Source: Elephas maximus indicus (Eukaryota; Chordata; Mammalia; Proboscidea; Elephantidae). From it: a DNA stretch of 64,000 bases. Shown piece after piece: positions 1-10,575 of this stretch. Numbering within the stretch: position 1 is the stretch's first letter; every line of letters begins with the position of its first letter. A program made the translations under genes and the position numbers. Location of the stretch: positions 149,364,823 through 149,428,822 of the forward strand of contig NC_064822.1 in the NCBI RefSeq assembly GCF_024166365.1, in the 5' to 3' direction. Below the pieces are notes generated by a model that saw only the letters and a list, made by a program, of their open reading frames with translations, was not told the DNA's origin and did not search any database.

Positions 1-618
1 GGCTCTGTTTAGTGTTGCCCTTGAATTACCTGTCTGAAACCTCAAATTTAACACCTACTTCATTTAACTTTGGTCTGCTGTGTGTGTTCTTACTCTTAAG
101 TCATTGAAATTTCCCTGATCAGCTGGTGCTATCAATTGCATAACATAAGCTTTGTTTTCCAGGACAATGGTATAAATTTTCAAGAAAGAAATCAATCTTT
201 CTAATTATTTTCTTTTAGCTTTGGCTGGTTTTCTTTAAGTGTTCCATTCTTCAGAGTTATGTCTTCATCTGTTTTGGAACATTATTCCTGTATCTCTAAA
301 CTAAACCTTCCCTCTATGGTTGATTTCCTGGGAAAGTCAGAGCTTTCTGTTAGTTAGCTTATTCGTTTACTTTTTTGTTTCATTTTCTTGATACAGTTAA
401 GTCATCAATTTAAGTTTCTGATGAAGATTTTGAACCTCACTTTCAATATTTGCATTTTCTGCTTTCAAGGGTTCACTCTTGCTTTGTGGAGTTTTGATGT
501 GAACCATAACTACGTATCTTTGCTAGTGAATTAAATATATATCATGTAATAAATAACATAAGGGAAACTGCATATAAATTACATATGTGTATTAAGAAAC
601 TTCTTGTTATATATATAT
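1..618. other. Unassigned AT-rich DNA
   Basis: No coding region, RNA gene or repeat that I recognise lies here. The stretch is T-rich on the + strand with short homopolymers, and no reading frame shows a domain. An old, strongly diverged repeat cannot be excluded by eye. It is the left flank of the RTE insertion that follows. Confidence 0.5.
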
Positions 619-626
619 GTATATGT

Positions 627-3600
627 ATTTCTTGGCATAGATGAGTGAGCACCTCCAGTGCTGCATCCATTTCTTGTAATATCTCAATTGGTATTCTGTC
701 AATTGCTGAAGCCTTGTTTTTCACCAGTGCCTTCAGTGCAGCTTGGACTTCTTCCTTCAATACCATCATTTCTTGATCACATGTTACCTCCTGAGATGGC
801 TGAACGTCGGCCAGTTCTTTTTGGTACCATGACTCTGTGTATTCCTTCCATCTTCTTTTGATGCTTCCTTCATCGTTCAATATTTTGCCCAGAGAACCCA
901 CCCCAGTGCCGTCGAGTTGATTCCGACTCATAGTCCTTCAAAATTGCAACTCTAGGCCTGACTATTTTCTTCAGTTCTTTCAGCTTGAGAAATGCCAAAC
1001 GTATTCCTCCCTTTTGGTTTTCTAACTCCAGGTCTTCGCACATTTCATTATAACTTACTTTCTCTTCTCAAGATGGCCTTTAAAATCTTCTGTTAAGCTC
1101 TTTTACTTCATCATTTCTTCCATTTGCTTTTGGTATTTGATGTTCAAGAGCAAGTTTCAGAGACTCTTCGGGCATCCATTTTGGTCTTTTCTTTCCATCC
1201 TGTCTTTTAAATAACCTTTTGCTTTCTTCATGTATGATGTCTTGATGTCATCTCACAACTCATCTGGTGTTCAGTCATTAGTGTTCAATGTGTCAAATCT
1301 ATTCTTAAGATGGCCCCCAAATTCAGGTGGATTATACTAAAGGTCATATTTTGACTCTCTAGGACTTGTTTTACTTTTCTTCAGCTTGATCTCTGCATCT
1401 AAGCAATTATTCATCTGTTATACAGTTGGCCTTATTCTGGCTGATGATATTAAGTTTTCCATTGTGTGTTATAATTCGATTTGATTGCTGTAGTCAGTTT
1501 GATTCCTGTGTTTTCCATCCTGTGAGGTCCACGTGTATAGTCACCATTTATGTTGTTGAAAAAAAGCATTTGCAATGAAGAAGTCGTTGGTCTTGCAAAA
1601 TTGTATCATGTGATCTCTGGCATGGTTTCTATCACCTAGGTCATATTTCCCAACTACAGATCCTTCTTCTTTGTTCCCAACTTTCACATTCTAATTACCA
1701 GTAATTATCAATGCATCTTGACTGCATGGTTGATGAATTTCAGACTGCAGAAGTTGGTAAAAAAAAGACTTCAATTTCATCATCTTTGGTATTAGTGGCT
1801 GGTGCATAAATTTGAATAATAGTTATATTAACTGGTATTCCTTGTAGGCATATGCATATTATTCTATCACTGACAGCTTTGAACTTCAAGATAGATCTTG
1901 AGATGTTCTTTTTAATGAGGAGTGCTACACTGTTCCTCTTCAATTTGTCATTCCCATCATAGTAGACCATATGATTGTCTGATTCAAAATCACCAATACC
2001 AGTCCATTTCAGCTCATTAATACCTAGGATATTGGTCTTTATACATTCCATTTCATTTTTGACAACTTCCAATTTTGGTAGGTTCATACTTCATATATTC
2101 CATGTTCCAATTATTAATGAATATTTGCAGGTGTTTCTTCTCATCTTAAGTCAGGCCACATCAACAAATGAAGGTTCCAAAAGCTGGACTTCATCCACCG
2201 TATTAAAGATGACTCTACTTTGAGGAGGTAGCTCTTCCCCAGTCGTATTTTGAGTGCCTTTCAACCTGAGGGGCTCATCTTCCAGCACTCTATCAGACAA
2301 TGGCCAACCGACTGGAAATGATCCATATTTATGCACATTCCAAAGAAAGATGGTCCAACAGAATTCAGAAATTATCAAACAATATCATTAATACCACACA
2401 CAAGTAAAATTTTGCTGAAAATAATTCAAAAACTTTGCAGTAATACATCAGTAAGGAACTGTCAAATATTCAAGCCAGATTCAAAAGAGGAGGTGGAACC
2501 AGGGATATTACTGTTGATGTCAGATGGATCTTGGCTGAATGTAGAGAATACAAGAAAGATGTTTGCTGTGTTTTATTGACTATGTAAAGGCATTTGACTG
2601 TGTGGATCATAACAAATTGCAGATAACATTGAGAAGAATAAGAATTCCAGAACATTTAATTTTGCTCATGCAGAACCTGTACGTAGATCAAAAGGTAGTC
2701 GTTCAAACAGAATAAGGAGATGTTGCATGGTTTAAAATCAAGAAAGTTGTGCATCAGGTCACCCTATTTATTCAGTCTGTATGTTGAGGAAATAATCCAA
2801 GAAGCTGGGCTACATGAAGACAAATGTGTCATTAGGATTGGTGGAAAACTCATTAACAACCTGAGATATGCTGATGACACAATCTCGCTTGTTGAAAGTG
2901 AAGAGGACTTAAAGCACTTACTGGGGAAGATCAAAGACTACTGCCCTCAGCATGAATTACACCTCAACATAAAAAAAACAAAAATCCTCACAACTGGACC
3001 AAAAAGCAACATCACGATGAATCGAGAAAAGATTAAAGTTGTCAAGGATTTCATTTAACTCGGATCCACAATCAACGCCCATAGAAGCAGCAGTCAAGGA
3101 ATCAAACGACATATTGTTTTGGGCAAATCTGCTGCAAAAGACCTCTTTAATGTGCTGAAAAGCAAAGATGTCACTTTGAGGACTAAGGCACGCCTGAACC
3201 AAGCCATGATATTTTCAATCACCTCATATGAGTACAAAAGCTAGACAACAAATAAGGAAGACTGAAGAAGAATTGATCCCTCTGAATTATGTTGCTGGTG
3301 AAGAATATTGAATATCCTATGGACTGCCAGAAAAATGAACAAGTCTCTCCTGGGAGAAATACAGCCAGAGAGCTCCTTGGAAGGGAGGACGACTACACTT
3401 TGCCTCAAGGACTTTGGACATATTTTCATGAAGGACCAGTCGTCATGCTTGGTAATGCAGGGGCTCTGCAGAAAGACGAAGACCTTTGATGAGATGGATT
3501 GGCACAGCGGCTATAACAGTGGGCTTAAACATAGCAACAATTGTAAGGATGACACAGGACCAGATAGTGTTTTATTCTGTTGTAGGTAGGGTCACTATGA

Positions 3601-3633
3601 GTCAGAACAGGCTTGACAGTACCTAACAACAAC
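627..3633. mobile_element. RTE-clade LINE with inverted 5' half (twin priming)
   Basis: This is one RTE insertion in two blocks. Bases 627-2300 hold the 5' half on the minus strand, from the 5' leader through the endonuclease to the start of the reverse transcriptase. Bases 2301-3633 hold the 3' half on the plus strand, from the RT core to the CAACAAC tail. Compared with the copy at 35.5-38.8 kb the two blocks are complementary in content. The inverted block stops at codons for LCQEI and the forward block resumes at TGGCCAACCGACTGG, so only about 15 bases are missing between them. GTATATGT at 619-626 recurs at 3634-3641 as a likely target-site duplication. This is the structure expected of twin-primed LINE insertion. 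The leader upstream of GTCTGATA is missing. Confidence 0.85.
2301..3622 (+). pseudogene. RTE reverse transcriptase, 3' half, degenerate
   Basis: This is the forward block of the twin-primed RTE. Readable pieces include a WPTDW-like start of the RT finger region, an AFDCVDHNK-like motif A around 2590-2620, and LRYADDT at 2861-2881 with the catalytic YADD box kept at 2867-2878. A C-terminal WTMNKED-like region with WTARK follows near 3315. In-frame stops and shifts interrupt the frame several times, for example after the motif A region and at ESEED...KDFI*. The coding sequence would make an RNA-dependent DNA polymerase for target-primed reverse transcription, but this copy is dead. The retained YADD contrasts with the mutated box in the copy at 37.9-38.0 kb. 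Confidence 0.8.
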
Positions 3634-3648
3634 GTATATGTGTCTATA

Positions 3649-3651
<3 letters not shown>

Positions 3652-3735
<84 letters not shown>

Positions 3736-3900
3736 ATCTATCTATCTACCTACCTACCTACCTATCTATCTATCTATCATCTATCCATCAATCATCTATA
3801 TCTATCTATCTATCATCTATCTACCTATTTACCTACCTACCTACTTATCAATCTATCTCTCTGCCTGCCTGCCTGCCTGCCTGTTTATCTATCTGTTTGT
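3652..3900. repeat. Composite (TATC/TCTA)n microsatellite
   Basis: An uninterrupted tetranucleotide run of about 20 TCTA units (roughly 3653-3736) grades into CCTA, TCTA and CATC variants. It ends in a (CCTG)n block near 3862-3880 and a CATACACA stretch. It starts about ten bases after the RTE target-site duplication, so it is either pre-existing flanking DNA or grew from the AT-rich target. The run opens long open frames of YLSI repeats, which are artefacts. Confidence 0.95.
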
Positions 3901-3963
3901 CTATATACATACACATACTCTATACACACACATGCAGTTACTCTTCCTCAAGAGTTTTAAGGA

Positions 3964-4438
3964 GGTACATCTACCACAGTGTCCACCAAACTGAGTCCAG
4001 TACAACTAGATGGTGCCTGCTTCTACCACTGACTGCTCTGACAGGAATCACAATAGAGGGTCCTGGACAGAGCTGGAGAAAAATGTAGAACAAAATTCTA
4101 ACTCAGAAAGACCAGACTTGCTGGCCTGACAGAGACTAGAGAAACCCTGAGAGTATGACCCCAGAACACCCTTTCAGCTCACTAATGAGGCCACTCCTGT
4201 GGTTCACCCTTCAGCCAAAGATTGAACAGGCCCATGGAACAAAACAAGACTAAAGGGGTGCACCAGCCCTGGGGCAGGGACTGGAAGGCAGGAAGGAACA
4301 GGAAAGCTGGTAATAGGGAACCCAGTGTTGAGAAGGAAGAGTGGTGACATGTCATAGGGTTAACAAATGTCGTACAACAACGTGTGTACTGTTTGATGAG
4401 AAACTAGCTTGTTCTGTAAACCTTCATCTAAAGTTCAA

Positions 4439-4470
<32 letters not shown>

Positions 4471-4473
4471 TAA
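3964..4473 (+). mobile_element. 5'-truncated L1, 3' UTR only, with perfect 14-bp TSD
   Basis: The sequence matches the 3' UTR at the end of the long L1 (48.8-49.3 kb) over its length. Shared blocks include GAGTCCAGTACAACTAGATG, TGACTGCTCTGACAGG, the GGTAATAGGGAACCCA block and the terminal AACCTTCATCTAAAGT. It ends in AATAAAAAAAAA and a (TA)n expansion. AAGAGTTTTAAGGA at 3950-3963 recurs exactly at 4474-4487, so the insertion boundaries are clear. The perfect duplication suggests a comparatively young insertion of the same L1 subfamily as the long copy. Confidence 0.92.
4449..4472. repeat. (TA)n tract in L1 tail
   Basis: Twelve TA units directly follow the A-run of the L1 3' end, just before the duplicated target site. 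This looks like a microsatellite seeded in a poly(A) tail. Confidence 0.9.
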
Positions 4474-4487
4474 AAGAGTTTTAAGGA

Positions 4488-5329
4488 AGTGTTTAACTTG
4501 ATGGTGTACGTCAGTTTCCTTTGATGATCATCAAGGGGTCTCCAATATTTGACTTTCTTTTTTTATCCCATTTTCAGTGATTATCACCACGATATATTCA
4601 AATACCTTCTTCAAAGACAAGCAGCCAAATCTGTTATCTTTACCAGGTAATTTTCTCTTTATACTGGCTCATGTTTTTCTATTTCTTTGCGTGTCTCATA
4701 ATTTTTACTGTGATAGACTTTGTGTTAAAAAAAAAACAAGCAAACAAATATGGAGACTTGTTAAGTAATATTTACTCCCAGGAAAGATCTAATCATTTGT
4801 CTGGCTTGTGTGAGGGTCTGGCCTTTTTGGGTTCAGGGGACATTCTTTTTGTTCTCACAGGTTTTCATGCCCCTGAAGATCTGTCTCCACCCCGCTTCCC
4901 TGTCCCCAGCTACTTTTGAATGTGCAAAATCCTTCCTCCAAAGATGGTAATTCAAGTCAAAGCTGATTAAATGCAGGTTTACTGTACTGAATCCACCAAT
5001 ATTGAACCTTCCGTGAATGACTGGTTCTATAACTGCCCTCCAATCTAGAAAAAAATGGTGTAGATGCTTAAGTTTTAGATTTTACTTAGTCTGTTTATGT
5101 GAAATCTAGTAACTAAAGCAGAAAAGTTTTCACTCATAATATTCCATATACTTTTAATATATGACACTAAGGGGGAAGTGAGCAATGTTAACTATGGGGA
5201 ATTGAGTAAGACAAAAGAAGGGTTGTGTTAGAAAAAAAAGTGAATGAATCTACACAATATTTCTATTTTCAATTGATGTCTACTCTATCCTTCCAGTCAC
5301 TTAGGCAAAATAGAGTCATCATTAATTCT
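4488..5329. other. Unassigned AT-rich DNA
   Basis: No gene or repeat is recognised. A short A-run occurs near 4728. Open frames here are short and without domain similarity. Confidence 0.5.
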
Positions 5330-5945
5330 ATTAATTTGTAATCCACATCCAATATATCAGGAAATCCTGCTGGCCCCATACTCAAAATACATCCAGAATA
5401 TAACCATGGCTCATTACGACTACTGTTACCACCTTGGTCCAAGTTACTATGATCTCTTTCCTGGAGAAAACTAACATATTTTAACTCATCTTCACTTTTT
5501 TACCCTTGCCACTTTGCCCTCTCTCCCCCCATCTATTCTAAAATGGAGGCATCTTATTAAAATTAAAGTCAAATAATCTAATGTCTATGCCCAGAACTTA
5601 TAATAACTTCTCTCTCTCTTTTTTTTTATTCCAAAATAAATGTCAATGTCCTTACAATGGCATATAGGTCCCTTATTGTTCCATTCAGCAGATGCAGCAC
5701 TGTCTTCTTTGCTGTTCCGTGAACATGCCTGTGAGGCTCCTGATTCACTTTTCTTGAACTCCCTTCTCCTAAAAAATCCCAGAGCTCTAATGCCCTCCTT
5801 CAAGTCACTCTTCAAATGTAGTCTTGTCAATGAGGTCTACCCTAAACATTAAACTGAAAGTTTTTTCCACATTCAAACAGGTATTCTAATACCCCAACTT
5901 GCCTATTTTTTTTTCTTTTTTATAGTACTTGTTATGTTCTAATAT
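5330..5945 (+). mobile_element. L2 (LINE2) relic
   Basis: A diverged LINE2 fragment in sense orientation. Recognisable steps in order are the stretch before TATGATCTCTTTCCTGGA, the AAAATGGAGGCATCTTATTA block, TTGCTGTTCCGTGAACATGCC, and the CCTTCAAGTCACTCTTCAA to GTAGTCTTGTCAATGAGGTC block. These keep the family's order. The poly-T interruption near 5910 and general decay fit an element that predates the eutherian radiation. Confidence 0.6.
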
Positions 5946-6141
5946 GATGTTATGTTCTAATAATAGATTAGGAAAGTGTCAATGCATTATGGAAAAAATA
6001 TAGACCTTGGAAAAATATATATTGAAAATAAAAGCCAATGTTTAAAAAAATTAGCTCAGAGAAAAAAAAATTCAAATAGTCAATAAAAAGAAAAATCCAG
6101 GGGCATTAAACAAAGGAGAAAATCATTTACAAAACATGTTT

Positions 6142-6200
6142 TGCAGTTTAAAAAAAAAAAAAAAACCCACTGCTGTTGAGTCGATTCCAACTCATACGCT
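6142..6200 (-). mobile_element. AfroSINE 3' fragment
   Basis: A run of A followed by CCCACTGCTGTTGAGTCGATTC is the reverse complement of the AfroSINE 3' end (GAATCGACTC...GTGGGTTT). Only about 50 bp are present, so it is strongly 5'-truncated. No clear TSD was seen. Confidence 0.7.
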
Positions 6201-6392
6201 TATAATAATATCATCTAGGCCATAAAATATTTATTAACTTTACCCTTGGTCATCAGCAGTAATGACTAATAGTTAAAATTTATATAGCTCTTTTAAGGGG
6301 TGCTGGGTTGCATAACTCCAGGGAGCGTAATATATTCCATTCTCATGTGAATGGTTTCCCTTAGCATCAGGAGATGTGGTAGCAACGGCACT

Positions 6393-6600
6393 ACTATGTG
6401 TCAGGCCTTTATACAGACTATTCATTTAATTGTCTCAGTATTTCTATGCATTAGAGATTATTATTACCCCATTTTACAGATATGGGGAATAAAAATAGAG
6501 TTAGTTAACTTACACAAGGCGAAACAGCCAATGAGTGTTAAGGCTAGCATTTGGATGTAGACAGTCTGTCTTCACGATCAGTGTCCTTAACTAGGATATT
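6393..6600 (+). repeat. MIR SINE
   Basis: The core follows the MIR pattern: GTGTCAGGCCTTTATACAG, ATTTAATTGTCTCAG, ATTATTATTACCCCATTTTAC, AGATATGGGGAA, then a TTAACTTACACAAGGC block and an ending close to the CAGTCTGTCT...ACTA motif. Divergence is high, as expected for this ancient family. Confidence 0.75.
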
Positions 6601-6604
6601 ACAC

Positions 6605-6745
6605 AGCTTCTTCAAAGTAAGATTTATTGAATACTTCCAATGCTTTCAGCACTAGTCTTTGTAAGTGAAAAAAAAAAAAAAACAATGAACATAGATGCAA
6701 ATCTGCTCTCATGAGCTTACATTTCCCTGAGGATATTTAGACAAT
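6605..6745 (-). mobile_element. L2 3'-end fragment, antisense
   Basis: TTATTGAATACTTCCAATGC and the later TCTCATGAGCTTACATTT are the reverse complement of the L2 3' terminus (TTCATT-rich end and GTAAGCTC block). An A-run lies in the middle. It abuts a MIR on each side. Confidence 0.55.
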
Positions 6746-6749
6746 AAAT

Positions 6750-6955
6750 AACAGCTAATATATATGGTGTTTACTGTGTGCCAACTATGGTTCAAAGCTC
6801 TTTACAAATATTAATCATTGAATTCTCACAACAACCCTATGAGATAATTACTATTGTTATTCCCATCTTACATATGAGAAAAGGAGAGAAGGGTTAAGAG
6901 ACTTGCACAAAGTTAGAACTAGTAAGTGACTCAGCCCCTTCTTTTTCCTATATTC
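6750..6955 (+). repeat. MIR SINE
   Basis: This is a clear MIR. TAACAGCTAATATATATGGT, TTTACTGTGTGCCAACTATG, GTTCAAAGCTCTTTACAAAT, CTCACAACAACCCTATGAGA and AAGAGACTTGCACAAAGTTA occur in the family order. Confidence 0.88.
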
Positions 6956-9284
6956 TGTCTCAAAGTTCTAGTCTATCAACCTATGCACATTCATGTCACT
7001 AATTATACAGAAACAACTTTCTGAATAAAATATACTCAGAATTTTTCTAGAAATTGTTTTTCTTTTTCATGACTACAGTTTTAAAAAATTCCAGATCAGA
7101 CCAATTTTTTTTTTATTGTTACTGTTCACATAAAAGAAGAGAATATAATGTAATTACAAAAAAAGTAATAAACATTAAAATAAAGAGTAAAGATATGTGT
7201 ATGTGTAAATGACACCTACACATATTTATATACATACATACTTTCCTCTTTTCTTACCTCATATATTTTCAGCAACAGAACAAGTGATGAATGAAAGAAT
7301 GTGTTGGAATGGAAGGGTGGAATGATTACATGAGTAAATATGTAGTTAGGTTGGTAGATAGATTGGTAGGTTGATTGATAACATAAATGTTAATAAATTA
7401 AGAAATATATATATATAACTGAAGAGAATTTAAAAGTGTGCCAATATTTCTAATACTTTGTTTCTCATGATTATGGATTTATGAGAACTAACTAGCTTCT
7501 TGGGTACTCACATAGATAGTGTCCTTCTTTAGAGAAGAACAACATCTAAAACCTCTTAACTTTTCCTGAAGTCTCAAATCAATAATCAGATTATGGTATT
7601 TAAACATTGAGAGAACTCTGAGTTATATGTCTATTTCTTTATTCAATGCAGGTTCAAAACAAGTCCAAATAAAAAAAATTATTCAACCAATATTTCAGTT
7701 TTTGAGGACTCTGCAGAGTCTTAAAAAACACAAAAGAGAGCTACATAAACTACCCAGAACATTCAAACACTACTTCTATAAAAATATGGATTCTTTCACT
7801 AAGTCTCCAAGTGTTTATTGATTGTGACATAATAGTCAGTAATGGAGATGAAAAAAACAATTATGTTCAGTAGGTGCTTTTGCTAATGAAGTTCTAGAGA
7901 CTCATGCGAGTGATTCTAGTTAATGGGGAAATATTTTTTCAGATGGGAAAATCTTTTGGTGCATGTTTTTAGTGCAACGAGAAGTATATGTTCCATTATC
8001 AGAATGAAATATTTTCTCAAATCAAAATTTAACAGACATTCAAGAGTTTTTATTTTTGTTACCATTTCTGTTTAAAAAACCACAAAGGGAAGAGTTACTT
8101 TGAATACTGCAATTTCTGAAATTAAGAATGTACATGTTTACTCAGTTCAAACTTTTGGCTCATATCTCATATTGTAGTTCACAGTAGGTCTATACTGCTT
8201 TCTGTAAATTATCATCTAATTCTAGAAGATATAGCCAAGTTGTTTGTTAATGGTATCTGTTATTTTTATTTTAGAGATTTGTTTGACATTTAGTATTTTT
8301 TTTTAAATATAAGCAATTTTATGTGTTAAATCAGTGACAACACACTTTAGATTAAGTATTCCTTTTTGTTTTTCACCAAACTTGACTATGACAAAATAGA
8401 AAATTACAATTTTGGCAGTTCTCCCAAAGTTTGCCTTCCTCAAAATGACTTCCCAACTGACATGAAGACTTCACCGTGAACTACTAAGACTGCAAGTTCT
8501 CAAACTTTTTCTACTCCAACATATCTGAAAGATAACACACAATTCTCTTAGTAACAATGGCAAAGCAAGGATTTTCTAAAGGGTGAGAAGCATATCACCT
8601 GAAAGGAATGGGTTTCGTAAAACCCTGAGGAAAATCACCATGCATGCTTTCCTTAATTTATTACCACTTTTAAGTATAGAAGTTGCTTTTGAAATATGAT
8701 CAAGAATTTAATTCATTTTATATTTTAATTGAATTCCTTTACTAAATTTGTCCTAGAAGAAAGCAAGGCTCAGAAGAAAGGCTCCACAAGACCTTATTAA
8801 AAAAAGAAAAAAAGGATGGGAAAAACACCATATTTTCTGAAAAGAGATTAGTGTTGGTATAGTGCTGTAAAGAACTGGAGAGTCTCAGCTGCAAGAATAA
8901 TGTTTGTATATAGGGCATCTAGTCAAACCCTGACATAGAGAACTATTCAGTCAACATCTTCAAGGGAATGGGAAGAGAGGGCATTCACTTAAGGAGCTAA
9001 AAGGACACAGAAAACAACCTTAGTGTCTCTTACAGTTCCAAAGCACCTGGAAGACTCTTACTATTCCAGGTCTGAGTTCTGCCTAGTTATAGGCCATGCC
9101 TGCTTATTAAGGCAAAAGGAGGAAATGACAGTTGACTTGATAAGAGTTCAGGCAACAGCCTCAAATGCTAGATTACAAAAGGAAAAGAGCAATGTTAAAC
9201 CATTACTAGGGAATGATACAGGCAGTAGTCTCCTCCTTAAAATATCTAAGGATACTAATAATGGCCATTAAATTAAATACCACT
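6956..9284. other. Unassigned AT-rich DNA
   Basis: I see no gene, RNA or repeat family. A GGTAGATAGATTGGTAGGTTG imperfect tetranucleotide repeat lies near 7350-7378. Open frames are short, with no domain similarity. Confidence 0.5.
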
Positions 9285-9294
9285 ATATAGTATG

Positions 9295-9432
9295 AGCTCA
9301 GCTGCTAACCAAAAAGTTGACAGTTCGAATCCAGTGGCTGCTCCTTGGACATCCTATGGGACAGTTCTACTCTGTCCTACAGGATCACTATGAGTCAGAA
9401 TTGACTCGATGGCACTTAACAACAAAAACAAC
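9295..9432 (+). mobile_element. AfroSINE with RTE-type 3' tail and TSD
   Basis: This is a tRNA-related SINE, truncated at its 5' end within the tRNA region (starts AGCTCAGCTGCTAACC). It keeps a B-box-like GTTCGAATCC, then CCTATGGGACAGTTCTACTC, then CACTATGAGTCAGAATTGAC. It ends GGCACTTAACAACAAAAACA like the RTE, not in the usual GGGTTT end. ATATAGTATG at 9285-9294 recurs as ATATAGCATG at 9433-9442 (one mismatch), which fixes the boundaries. Confidence 0.9.
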
Positions 9433-9601
9433 ATATAGCATGGCCTTGTCTGATGGGAGGATGGTGATTGGGATGAGGGATAGGATCTGAAATCAGCAAG
9501 AAAAATGGGAATGTTTCTGGAAAAGCACCTGAAAACTTGCCTTGCTCATGCATAAACTATGGTATAAGTGATTTATGTATGTGAGTCTAACGGATAATAT
9601 A

Positions 9602-9789
9602 CAGCAAAACTTGTGAGAGACGGAACTCAACAGGACTGCCTTGCTTTTCCGGGTCTCCAAGTTTTCCACCTTTGACAGGGTACAGTCTTACCACTTTCCT
9701 ATCACTCATTTTTAGTAGAAAACATTTTAGTTTTCCTTCTCTGACAGGTTTCCACCTTACACAGTTTCGGGCTTTTGCAGGTTTTACTG
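9602..9789. mobile_element. Short TA-flanked inverted-repeat element (Tc/mariner-type MITE)
   Basis: The left end CAGCAAAACTTGTGAGAG and the reverse complement of the right end CAGTAAAACCTGCAAAAG form terminal inverted repeats of about 18 bp with a few mismatches. TA dinucleotides flank both ends (9600-9601 and 9790-9791). The 188-bp body lacks coding capacity. TA duplication and CAG termini fit the Tigger/pogo-like part of the Tc1-mariner superfamily. An open frame across it has no domain. Confidence 0.75.
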
Positions 9790-9791
9790 TA

Positions 9792-10396
9792 TATAGGAAA
9801 ATAGGTAATGTATATATTAAAAATATGGAAAGATAATATATGTTAAATGTGTCACAATTGCAATCATATTTCTGTATCTTTAAATAATTAGAAATGTTCA
9901 AACGTTAAGAATAAAGTGAAATGGAGACTATTGAGAATAGGTTCACAGCTCTCAACTTACTCTCATTCCAAGCATGTGCTCATTGAATGGAATGGCTGTA
10001 TCATCAGCACTATTTTAACAACTCTTTCTCCTTTCCATTTTTCTTTGTTTCTTCCTGTTGCTCCTCTACCTTACTCCCACCCAGAAGAGCTCTGAACAAA
10101 CAACTTCTCCCTGCTGCATTGTCAGTTCTGTTGTGCTGGACAGTCATAGCTAAGACCCTCCATGCTTTGAGTTTTGAAAAAAGTACTCTTCTGACCTTTC
10201 AGACGCTTCTTTTCCAGGAGGAACTCCCAGTTCTGTGCCACACTGCCATGCCACTGTTGGACTCCTGTTTTGGTGGATGCTATTTTCTGCAGGGCATCTC
10301 TTCCTTATGAGTGTGTATACTACATCTCTCCTCCCTGGCTTTCCTTCCCTCCTAGCCTGAACCAGTTTTCTTTTTGCCACCTACTATATACATACG
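9792..10396. other. Unassigned DNA, pyrimidine-rich part
   Basis: A pyrimidine-rich stretch (about 10020-10100) leads into moderately GC-rich sequence to 10370. It gives open frames of about 75-110 codons on both strands. None shows a recognisable domain, and no repeat family was recognised. Confidence 0.4.
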
Positions 10397-10575
10397 TGAG
10401 TCCTGGTGGCGCAGCGGTTAAGAGCTTGGTTGCTAACCAAAAGGTCAGCAGTTCAAATCCACCAGCCACTCCTTGGAAACCCTACGGGGCAGTTCTATTT
10501 TGTCCTATGGATAGGGTCACTATGAGTCAGAATCAACTCATTGGTAATGGGTTTATCTTTTTTTGTTTGTTTGTT
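10397..10575 (+). mobile_element. AfroSINE, full length
   Basis: A complete AfroSINE with internal RNA polymerase III promoter elements. The A box is TGGCGCAGCGG at 10407-10417 and the B box is GTTCAAATC at 10451-10459. The body continues CTCCTTGGAAACCCTACGGG and GGGTCACTATGAGTCAGAAT, and it ends in GGGTTT and a T/G-rich tail. The 5' region looks like a transfer-RNA gene and the 3' region is shared with the RTE LINE, which should supply the retrotransposition enzymes. Confidence 0.93.

Noticed and set aside
3652-3900. CRISPR-like array
   Set aside because: Simple tetranucleotide repeats without spacers, in a mammalian genome.
3613-3994. Long YLSI-repeat open frames
   Set aside because: They are translations of the TATC/TCTA microsatellite with no biological signal.
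10397-10470. Possible tRNA gene (A and B boxes present)
   Set aside because: It is the 5' part of an AfroSINE; no cloverleaf 3' half or acceptor stem is complete.
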